This document shows positions 43,521-50,631 of a stretch of DNA of 52,116 nucleotides, piece by piece. The notes beneath the pieces are model-generated. The model did no database searches. It worked only from the letters and a program-made list of their open reading frames with translations, and was not told where the DNA came from. The stretch comes from an uncultured Planctomycetota bacterium. Lineage in GTDB: Bacteria; Planctomycetota; Phycisphaerae; Phycisphaerales; UBA5793. Within the stretch, counting starts at the first letter, position 1. Every line of letters starts with the position of its first letter. A program made the position numbers and the translations under genes. The stretch covers positions 1 to 52,116 of the forward strand of contig CAADHA010000147.1 in NCBI GenBank assembly GCA_900696685.1, given 5' to 3'.

Positions 43521-43646
43521 GAGCGCAGCGCCGTAAGGTGCCGTTGACGCTCTGCCAAACGCACCGCGTTGGGCGCGTGAGGCGCGTTGGACGTCCGGCA
43601 TGCGGTCCACGCTGGATTGTTGCGTTTCGCAAAGCCTTAACGCGCC

Positions 43647-44519
43647 CTACCTGATCTCCGCCGTGTTGCTCGTGCCGCACGTCGTCAGGTCAAGGAGTTG
43701 CAGGAAGCCGCCGCAGACGCCCGGGCCGATGCTGCCCTGGATCATGCGCGAACCGCCCTGTCCGGCGCCGCCGGTGAAGGCGACCTGCAACTGGTTGCTC
43801 GACAGGCCGAGCACCGTCCCGGCGCAGGGCCGGTTGTTGGGGATGATGAAGTTGCCCGTGCCGCGCGCAAAGAGCAGCGCCACCTGCCCGCTGGGCGACG
43901 CACCTCCCCACTCGACGATGATCCCGCCCCCGCCCGGACATTGCGCCGAGACGGCCAGCGTGATCTGCGAAGGCGAGACGGCGATAACGCGGCTCATGAA
44001 GTTGATGGGCCGGCCGTTCGGATCGTTCAGTTCCGTCCACGTCTGCCCGTTGCCGAACCAGGCGCGGCCGGGGCTTGAGCCGACGCCGGGCGGGTGGTAG
44101 TGCGGCAGTCCGGCGGCGACGGGCCGGGCGTCGCTGATCTGCACCGTCCACGTGAACGTGCCGGGGACTTCGACGCGCGGCACGTCGAAGCGGATGAGGT
44201 CGTCGCCGCCCGTGAGCGATACGTTGTCGAGGACCGGCCCCTCCCAGAGGAGCGAGCCGGGCGAGCCGCCGCGGCCGTCGTTGGCGTAGACGCGCGCCTG
44301 AAGGTCGGCCGTGCCCGCCTGCCCCTGCATGGAGACGCCGATGTACAGTTCGGTCACCAGCCGCGCCGACCCGGCTGCATCAACCTCATCGCCGATCTGG
44401 AGTTGCGTGAAGGAACGCGATCCCGCAGGGGTCGTAGTGTTGTCATAAATCACATCGGCCGCGGCGGGAAGCGCCGCGGCGGTGAAGCCGACGCAAGCAA
44501 TGACGATACGGCAATTCAT
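43647..44519 (-). CDS. Secreted protein with planctomycete-type C-terminal domain
   Basis: The 290-residue protein has a signal peptide (MNCRIVIACVGFTAAALPAA, cleavage about AAA-D). The middle reads like a beta-rich domain (ELYIGVSMQG, VPGTFTWTVQISDA). The last ~95 residues (CPGGGGIIVEWGGASPSG, LFARGTGNFIIPNNRPCAG, GVCGGFLQLLDLTTCGTSN) match a cysteine-containing domain shared at the C-terminus of many exported planctomycete proteins. Its role is unknown; it may be a sorting or surface-attachment domain. The start is the first ATG before the signal peptide. Confidence 0.75.
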   Translation of the reverse strand: MNCRIVIACVGFTAAALPAAADVIYDNTTTPAGSRSFTQLQIGDEVDAAGSARLVTELYIGVSMQGQAGTADLQARVYANDGRGGSPGSLLWEGPVLDNVSLTGGDDLIRFDVPRVEVPGTFTWTVQISDARPVAAGLPHYHPPGVGSSPGRAWFGNGQTWTELNDPNGRPINFMSRVIAVSPSQITLAVSAQCPGGGGIIVEWGGASPSGQVALLFARGTGNFIIPNNRPCAGTVLGLSSNQLQVAFTGGAGQGGSRMIQGSIGPGVCGGFLQLLDLTTCGTSNTAEIR

Positions 44520-44619
44520 GGGACTCTCCTCACCTGCGGTTCATTCGAGCATACTCGTTAACCGACAGCGCGGTCGGGGCATTCCGTCAGAGACACCGTG
44601 CTGCGATGCGAAGCGGCCG

Positions 44620-45504
44620 CTACTTCGTCCGCACCGCCATGTAGCGGCAGAGGTCGATGAGGCCCTGCGCCCCCTGCCCCAGCGGCCCGAGCGATTCGAT
44701 CGCCTGCGTGCCGAGCGACTCGGCGAGCCGCGTTGATTCATCGAGGCCGAGGATGGACGGATAGGTCAGTTTGCCCGCGGCGTGATCCTTGTTCGATCGC
44801 TTCCCGAGATGCTCGGCGGACTGGGTCACGTCGAGGATGTCATCGACGACCTGGAAGAGAAGGCCGATCGACTCGCCGTAGGCCGTCAGCGCCGCCAGTT
44901 GCGATTCGGTCGCCTCGCCGGCGATTGCTCCGAGACGGCAGGCGCAGCGGATCAGCGCGCCGGTCTTGGAGCGGTGTGTCAGTTCGAGGCGCTGGCACGG
45001 CGTAAGGCCGTCGGCAAAACCGCCGAGGGTGTCGAGTGTCTGCCCGGCGATCATCGCCAGAGTCGCGGCGGCGAGTTCTTCGATGAGCCGGCTGCGAATG
45101 GCGGCGTCCTTGACGTGTCGCGCGATGTGCAGGTAGGGCGCGGTCGCCAGGACGTCGCCGGCCAGAATCGCCATCGCCTGCCCGAACCTGATGTGGCAGG
45201 TCGGCTGGCCCCGCCTCAGGTCATCATCATCCATCGCGGGCAGGTCGTCGTGGACGAGGCTGAAGGCGTGGATCATCTCGATCGCAGCCGCGGCGGGCAG
45301 GGCACGGTCGCGCGGCGCTCCGACGGCCTCGCAACTGAGCAGGGCGAGCGTCGGCCGAAGGCGTTTGCCCCCCTGGAGAAGCGAGTATTCGACTGCCTGC
45401 GCAAGATTTGCCGGAAGGTCCATCTCCGCCACGGCCCGGGCGAGGTGCGCATCGACGGCCGCGACAATGACGGCGTGCAGAGGAGGCGGGGCGGGAGATG
45501 GCAA
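44620..45504 (-). CDS. Farnesyl/geranylgeranyl diphosphate synthase
   Basis: This trans-prenyltransferase elongates dimethylallyl diphosphate with isopentenyl diphosphate. The 294 residues have the first aspartate motif HDDLPAMDDDD (86-95), the LRRG that follows, KTGALIRC, and the second motif VDDILD (about 218-223). The residue five positions before the first motif is Phe81, which as in E. coli IspA (Tyr) favours the C15 product. It is divergent from the CapD-type gene with 65 bp between. Confidence 0.9.
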   Translation of the reverse strand: MPSPAPPPLHAVIVAAVDAHLARAVAEMDLPANLAQAVEYSLLQGGKRLRPTLALLSCEAVGAPRDRALPAAAAIEMIHAFSLVHDDLPAMDDDDLRRGQPTCHIRFGQAMAILAGDVLATAPYLHIARHVKDAAIRSRLIEELAAATLAMIAGQTLDTLGGFADGLTPCQRLELTHRSKTGALIRCACRLGAIAGEATESQLAALTAYGESIGLLFQVVDDILDVTQSAEHLGKRSNKDHAAGKLTYPSILGLDESTRLAESLGTQAIESLGPLGQGAQGLIDLCRYMAVRTK

Positions 45505-45569
45505 GCGGCAGGCTCCGTCGGAACATCGAAAAGGGTTGAAATCTTAGCCGCATCGCCGATCAGGGAGTC

Positions 45570-47135
45570 ATGTCACGTGCCATTCAATCCACGCGCGATC
45601 ATGGCGCGCCGCGCCGCGCGATCCTCATCGGTACGGTCGAATCGCTCTTGCAGGTCCACGCGCAGTTGACGCTGCTTGCCGAGGCCGCGCGGCCGCACGT
45701 CGTGGGCGCGTTGCTCTGGCGCGACGCCGGCCGCGAGGCGCGCCGCGAGATCGAGAACCAGGGCGTACGCGTGCTCGGCCTCGCCCATCAGATCGAGGAA
45801 TTCGTGAGTCGCGAGACCGTGGACGCGGTCATCCTCTCCCTGCCCGCGGCGATGGCGGAGGCGCTTGCGGCGCTGCGCACGGGCGTGCGGCGCCTGGGCG
45901 TGCCGGACCGCTTCTTTCCGATGATCGAGGATCAACTTGCGGGCGTCGGGCCGCGCAGCCAGTTCGAGATTGATGTGGCCGACCTCATCGGCCGCAGCCC
46001 GCAGCGCATCGACGAGGCGGCGATTGCCGGGGTCATCACGGGCCGTCGCGTGCTCATTACCGGCGCCGGCGGTTCGATCGGCTCGGAACTGGCGCGGCGC
46101 TGCGCCGCGTTCGACCCGGCTGAACTCATCCTCATGGAGCGCAGCGAGAACGCACTTTTCGAGATTGATCGGCAGATTGCACGGCGCGCGCCACACCTGC
46201 GCCGGCGAGCGCTGCTGCACGACGTCACTGATGCGCCGCGCACGCTGGCGCTGTGCCGCGAGATTCGGCCGCAGGTCGTCTTCCACTCCGCCGCGCACAA
46301 GCACGTGCCGATGATGCAGGATCATCCGGTCGAGGCGATCCGCAACAACGTCTTCGGCACCGTCGCCATCGCGGACGCTGCGGCCGAGTCCGGCTGCGAA
46401 CGCTTTGTCATGATCAGCACGGACAAGGCCGTCAACCCCACTTCGACGATGGGCGCGACCAAGCGCCTCGCCGAGTTGTACGTGCAGCACATGAACCAGC
46501 AGAGCAGCGCGGTCTTCCGCATGGTGCGCTTCGGCAACGTGCTGGCGTCGTCGGGCTCAGTCCTGCCCATCTGGGCCGACCAGATCCGCCAGGGCGGGCC
46601 CGTGACGGTGACGCACCCGGACATGACGCGCTACTTCATGACGATTCCCGAGGCGGCGTCGCTCGTCATTCAGGCCGCGGCTCTTGACGACCGCAAGGGC
46701 GGCGAAGTGCTGCTCCTGGACATGGGCGAGCCGATCAGGATTCTTGATCTGGCCAGGCGATTCATCAGCGCGCATGGGCTGGAGGCGCGCGTCGACGACG
46801 TCGCAGGTCGATCGTCACGAGGACGCGAAGGTTCGCCGGGCAGCATGCCCATCATCTTCACCGGCATTCGGCCGGGGGAAAAACTCTTCGAGGAACTCGC
46901 GTGCGACGGCGAGTCAATGCAGCCGACGACGCACCCGGGCATTCACGTCTGGACGATGCCGCCGCCCGAGCCTGGGCAGGTCCGCAAAATGCTGGACCTG
47001 CTGCAGCGCTGCTGCGAGCGGAACGATGCCGGCGAGGCCGAGCGCCTGGTCTTCTCACTCGTGCCCGAGCGCTGCGAGACGCCCGTGAGCATTGAACCGC
47101 GGATCGTGACGCGCCCCGAGTCCCTCGTGGCGTGA
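45570..47135 (+). CDS. CapD/FlaA1-like nucleotide-sugar 4,6-dehydratase
   Basis: The 521-residue protein has an N-terminal ~140-residue Rossmann-like domain and a C-terminal SDR domain with the NAD motif VLITGAGGSIGSELA (about 161-175), AHKHVPMM, and the active-site segment ISTDKAVNPTSTMGATKR in which the usual SDR tyrosine is methionine, as in FlaA1/PglF. These enzymes convert UDP-GlcNAc to a 4-keto-6-deoxy sugar for capsule, O-antigen or glycoprotein glycans. The membrane helices of PglF/CapD are absent, so it is a soluble form. Confidence 0.85.
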   Translation: MSRAIQSTRDHGAPRRAILIGTVESLLQVHAQLTLLAEAARPHVVGALLWRDAGREARREIENQGVRVLGLAHQIEEFVSRETVDAVILSLPAAMAEALAALRTGVRRLGVPDRFFPMIEDQLAGVGPRSQFEIDVADLIGRSPQRIDEAAIAGVITGRRVLITGAGGSIGSELARRCAAFDPAELILMERSENALFEIDRQIARRAPHLRRRALLHDVTDAPRTLALCREIRPQVVFHSAAHKHVPMMQDHPVEAIRNNVFGTVAIADAAAESGCERFVMISTDKAVNPTSTMGATKRLAELYVQHMNQQSSAVFRMVRFGNVLASSGSVLPIWADQIRQGGPVTVTHPDMTRYFMTIPEAASLVIQAAALDDRKGGEVLLLDMGEPIRILDLARRFISAHGLEARVDDVAGRSSRGREGSPGSMPIIFTGIRPGEKLFEELACDGESMQPTTHPGIHVWTMPPPEPGQVRKMLDLLQRCCERNDAGEAERLVFSLVPERCETPVSIEPRIVTRPESLVA

Positions 47136-47230
47136 ACAGTTCACTCCGGCCCTCATCCTGTCGATAGCGGATCTGCGTCCGCCGGTCCGGTCTTGCGGGC
47201 CAGGGTTTATCGGGCGCTGGAGGGGCGGAG

Positions 47231-47527
47231 ATGGATGGACCGAATCCCAATCGTTTCGGCAGCCGGCTGCGCGTGCTGATCGAGACCAATGCAGCGCGTG
47301 ACAAGGCGGAAGTGCTGCTTTCGAGCCTGCTGAGCGCACAGCAGGCCGTGGACCGTCACCAGCCGCCGCCCTTCGCCGGCCGGATCGTCAGCCGACGCAG
47401 CATGGATCAGGCGATCAGTTCCACCAAGCGCCTCATCGCCTCGCTCAACCAGGCGCTGGAGATGGCGCAGCACGACCTGCGCGACGCCGATCTTGATCTG
47501 CTCGATGAGATCGCGGACAGCGAGTAG
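47231..47527 (+). CDS. Small conserved-looking protein of unknown function
   Basis: The 98 residues (MDGPNPNRFGSRLRVLIETN and on) are mostly helical and charged, with no membrane helix or recognised motif; the last 45 residues (STKRLIASLNQALEMAQHDL) look like an amphipathic helix pair. GGAGGGGCGGAG directly precedes ATG 47231, a good ribosome-binding site. It is 95 bp after the CapD-type gene on the same strand, and 40 bp before repeat copy C. It may be co-transcribed with the former. Confidence 0.6.
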   Translation: MDGPNPNRFGSRLRVLIETNAARDKAEVLLSSLLSAQQAVDRHQPPPFAGRIVSRRSMDQAISSTKRLIASLNQALEMAQHDLRDADLDLLDEIADSE

Positions 47528-47567
47528 CGGGGGACGCCGGTGCAGAGCCGCGGCCCCGCCCCGTGAG

Positions 47568-47661
47568 AAAACAAACGGGACAGGTACATTTGTTTTGTGC
47601 GAGAAAACCTGCGCAACATCTTATTTCACAAGCACATAAAATGTACCTGTCCCGTTTATTT
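47568..47661 (-). repeat. 94-bp inverted-repeat element, copy C
   Basis: It has the same ends as copies A and B, with one base changed in the right arm (GTTTATTT), and a homologous inner ~48 bases in the orientation of copy B. Its right end lies inside the 3' end of aat and includes that gene's stop codon (47656-47658). Confidence 0.9.
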
Positions 47662-48276
47662 CCATGAGACTTCGGTCCGGCGCAGCGCGGCGTCGAGGCG
47701 CGTGAGGCATGTCTCTCGCGAGATCGCTGCGCACCCGAACTGCGCAAGATGCTCGTTGACGAACTGCGTGTCGAGGAGCGAGAAGCCGCGCGCCTTGAGG
47801 CGATCGACAAGCGCGACGAGGCAGACTTTGCTCGCGTCGGTGCCGCCGAGGTCGGGGCGACTGAACATCGACTCGCCGAAGAAGGCTGCGTGAATCGACA
47901 TGCCGTAAAGCCCGCCGACCAGACGCCCCTGCCGCCACGCCTCCACGCTGTGCGCGAAGCCTCGCCGGTGCGCATCGACATACGCGCGAATGATTTCCTC
48001 GTTGATCCACGTCTCGGGTTGACCGCGCCGCGGCCGGGCGCACTGCCGCATCACTTCCTCAAACTCCGTGTCTAGGCGGATCTCGAAAACCCCGCTGCGC
48101 ACGCGCTTGCGCAGCGAGTCCGGAACGTGGAACGAATCGAGCGGCAGGTGGCCGCGCGGATCGGGGCTATACCAGTGAATCTCTCCCGACTCCGGATCAC
48201 CCATTGGGAAATATCCCTGTGCATAGGCGCTCAGGAGCATTCGCGGCGTCAACGGCGGCGTAGGCAATGCACTCAT
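47656..48276 (-). CDS. aat: Leucyl/phenylalanyl-tRNA--protein transferase
   Basis: Aat adds Leu or Phe from tRNA to N-terminal Arg or Lys, marking proteins for ClpS/ClpAP. The 206 residues include the conserved start LLSAYAQGYFPMGD, IHWYSPDPRG, TWINEEIIRAYVDAHRRGFAHSVE, GGLYGMSIHAAFFGESMFS and LLDTQFVNEHLAQFG, all family landmarks. The C-terminal end is truncated by or merged with repeat copy C: the TAA stop comes from the repeat. The family length (~210-235) suggests little or nothing essential is lost. Confidence 0.92.
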   Translation of the reverse strand: MSALPTPPLTPRMLLSAYAQGYFPMGDPESGEIHWYSPDPRGHLPLDSFHVPDSLRKRVRSGVFEIRLDTEFEEVMRQCARPRRGQPETWINEEIIRAYVDAHRRGFAHSVEAWRQGRLVGGLYGMSIHAAFFGESMFSRPDLGGTDASKVCLVALVDRLKARGFSLLDTQFVNEHLAQFGCAAISRETCLTRLDAALRRTEVSWK

Positions 48277-48348
48277 CGGCGTGTCCGGGCTTCAGGACGA
48301 TAGAATGGCACCGGACACCGCGGAACTCGACCGCGACGGGAGGTTTCG

Positions 48349-49308
48349 ATGAAGTATCGCCTGCTGGGCCAATGGGGCGTCCAGGTTTCCACGATCAGTT
48401 TCGGGTCGTGGCTGACGATCCGCAACAAGGGGGCCGAACTCGCCCAGCGCCTCCACCGCGCCGCCTACGAGAACGGCATCAACTTCTTCGACACCGCCAA
48501 CGTCTACGGCAACGGCGAGACCGAGGCCCTCGTCGGCCAGTCCCTCGCCCCCTTCCGCCGCGACACGATCGTCCTCGCCACCAAGGTCTACTTCCCCTAC
48601 GGCGAGCACCCCTTCCCCGGCGTCAACGACCGCGGCCTGTCGCGCAAACACATCTTCGAGCAGTGCCATCATTCGCTGAGCGAGTTGCGCACGGATTACA
48701 TCGACCTCTACCAGTGCCACCGCTACGACGTGAACGCGCCGCTGCACGAGACGTGCCGGGCGTTCAACGACCTCATCGCACAGGGCAAGGTGCTCTACTG
48801 GGGCGTGAGCGAGTGGACGAGCGACCAGATCTGCGAAGCGGTCTCGATCTGCGATGAGCACGACTGGCCGCGGCCGGCGTCCAACCAGCCCGTCTACAAC
48901 ATGCTCGAACGCGGCGTCGAGAAGAACATCCTGCAGACGTGCGCGAGCCTGGGTCTGGGCGTGGTCGTCTTCAGCCCGCTGGCGCAGGGCATCCTGACGG
49001 GCAAGTACAGGCCGGGCCAGGCGCCCCCTGCCGGCACCCGGGCGGCCGATGAGAAGCAGGGGCAGTGGATGCGGCCGCGCATGACGGAGGAGAATCTCCG
49101 CAAGGCCGCCGAACTTGCCAAGGTGGCCGAAGGCATGGGCTGCACCGCCTCCCAACTCGCGCTGGCGTGGTGCCTGCGTCGCAGCGAACTGAGCAGTTGC
49201 ATCGTCGGCGCGACGAAGGTCGAGCAACTGCTCGAGAACATCGGCGCGGCCGAAATCGATCTCCACGAAACCGTGCTCGACCGCATCAACATGATCCTGG
49301 GCGTGTGA
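48349..49308 (+). CDS. Aldo/keto reductase, Kv-beta-like (AKR6)
   Basis: The 319-residue TIM-barrel NADPH oxidoreductase has the AKR tetrad: Asp48 and Tyr53 in FFDTANVYGNGETE, Lys79 in VLATKVYF, and His in DLYQCHRYD. The nucleotide-binding block FSPLAQGILTGKY and the late VGATKVEQLLENI are typical of the K+-channel beta-like group (AKR6). The natural substrate is unknown. ATG 48349 follows GGGAGG by a few bases. Confidence 0.9.
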   Translation: MKYRLLGQWGVQVSTISFGSWLTIRNKGAELAQRLHRAAYENGINFFDTANVYGNGETEALVGQSLAPFRRDTIVLATKVYFPYGEHPFPGVNDRGLSRKHIFEQCHHSLSELRTDYIDLYQCHRYDVNAPLHETCRAFNDLIAQGKVLYWGVSEWTSDQICEAVSICDEHDWPRPASNQPVYNMLERGVEKNILQTCASLGLGVVVFSPLAQGILTGKYRPGQAPPAGTRAADEKQGQWMRPRMTEENLRKAAELAKVAEGMGCTASQLALAWCLRRSELSSCIVGATKVEQLLENIGAAEIDLHETVLDRINMILGV

Positions 49309-49419
49309 TGTGACCGGCGCACGGGCGTCTCACTCGTGCGAAGGGCGCTCCGACTGCACGCGTCGCCCCATCGCCTCGCGGACCGCCCGCCGCAGCGCGC
49401 CCCCCGCTACGATTGTCCT

Positions 49420-50391
49420 ATGAACAACCACTCGATCTCGCGCCGTGACGCGCTGGCCGTTGGCGGCGCCGCCGTCGTCCTGGGCGCGGCGGGCACGCTT
49501 CGCGCCGCCGCCAGTTCCGCCGCCGCCGCTCCCCTTTCGCCCGGCAGCGCCGCGCAACCCGCCCGCTCCATCTCGCCGTCGGATCCGCTCGAGTTGCGCT
49601 TCGCCGTCAAGTACGGCATGGTCAACGTGGACACTCCGCTGGCCGAGAAATTCGCACTGCTCAAAGCCCTCGGGTACGACGGCATCGAACTCGACAGCCC
49701 GACGTCCCTGCGCGCCGAAGAGGTCCGCGCCGCCAGTGCGCAGACGGGACTGCCGGTGCACGGCGTCGTGGACGGCGTGCACTGGAACACTCGCCTCAGC
49801 GACCCCGACCCCGCCGTGCGCGAGAAGGGACGCGCCGCCCTCGAACACGCCATCCGCGACAGCAAGACCTTCGGCGGCTCGAGCGTCCTGCTCGTCCCCG
49901 GCGTCGCCGGCAACGCGGAGACGGAGAATCACGAGCACGTCCGGGAGCGCTCGATCGAGCAGATTCACCGCGTGCTGCCCCTCGCGGCCGAACTGGGTGT
50001 TCACATCCTCATCGAAAACGTCTGGAACCGATTCTGCTACGACCACGACGGCGGCGACGACCAGAGCGCCGATCAACTCGCGCGGTACATCGACGCGATC
50101 AGCAGCCCCTGGGTCGGCGTCTACTTCGACATCGGCAATCACCGCAAGTACGGCCGGCCCGAGGAGTGGAGCCGCACGCTCGGCCGCCGCATCGTCAAGT
50201 GCGACGTGAAGGACTGGGGCAAGGCCGCAGGCTGGTCGAAGATCGGCGAGGGGGACGTGGACTGGGCCGCAGTGCGGACGGCCCTGCGCGACATCGCCTT
50301 CACCGGCTGGTGCACAGCAGAGGTGGCCGGCGGTGGCGAGGCGGTTCTGCGCGAAATTAAAGAGCGCATGGACCGCTGCCTGCGTGCGTGA
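49420..50391 (+). CDS. Tat-exported TIM-barrel sugar-isomerase-like protein
   Basis: The protein (323 residues) starts with a twin-arginine signal (SRRDALAVGGAAVVLGAAG), so it is probably exported folded. The rest matches the xylose-isomerase-like TIM barrel / AP endonuclease 2 family: LKALGYDGIELDSP, HILIENVWNRFCYDHDG, GVYFDIGNH, and CDVKDW, with the metal-ligand Glu, Asp and His. Such exported proteins are common in planctomycetes, often with unknown sugar-related function. ATG 49420 starts the signal. Confidence 0.85.
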   Translation: MNNHSISRRDALAVGGAAVVLGAAGTLRAAASSAAAAPLSPGSAAQPARSISPSDPLELRFAVKYGMVNVDTPLAEKFALLKALGYDGIELDSPTSLRAEEVRAASAQTGLPVHGVVDGVHWNTRLSDPDPAVREKGRAALEHAIRDSKTFGGSSVLLVPGVAGNAETENHEHVRERSIEQIHRVLPLAAELGVHILIENVWNRFCYDHDGGDDQSADQLARYIDAISSPWVGVYFDIGNHRKYGRPEEWSRTLGRRIVKCDVKDWGKAAGWSKIGEGDVDWAAVRTALRDIAFTGWCTAEVAGGGEAVLREIKERMDRCLRA

Positions 50392-50455
50392 TCGGCGCGG
50401 AAGGGTGTGCGTGACAGCCCTGCGACGGCGCGCGCCGCAGCGCCGCGTCGCATTG

Positions 50456-50483
50456 CTCTCCCTCCCCAGGCTTTGTGGGAGAG
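50456..50483. other. Hairpin after the TIM-barrel gene
   Basis: CTCTCCC (50456-50462) pairs with GGGAGAG (50477-50483) with a 14-base loop. No T-run follows, so it is not a convincing terminator. Confidence 0.4.
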
Positions 50484-50522
50484 GGCCGGGGTGGGTGCGC
50501 CTTCATTCGATTCGCCGCGAGC

Positions 50523-50566
50523 CTCGCCGCGCTCCTTTGCGCCGAGACTTCGGGTCGCGGCTGAAC
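50523..50566 (+). repeat. Dispersed 44-bp intergenic repeat, copy 2
   Basis: It is nearly the same as 8002-8046 and includes the core CTTCGGGTCGCGGCT. It lies between the TIM-barrel gene and the glycyl-tRNA synthetase. Confidence 0.6.
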
Positions 50567-50631
50567 GGCGGCGGCGCGCGGCGGCCGCGGGCATTTTCGC
50601 GTTGTGCGCCCATGCCTCCTACCCTTGCTCC

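Noticed and set aside
50456-50483. Terminator of the TIM-barrel gene
   Set aside because: The stem lacks a following T-run and has a long loop; it was kept only as a hairpin.
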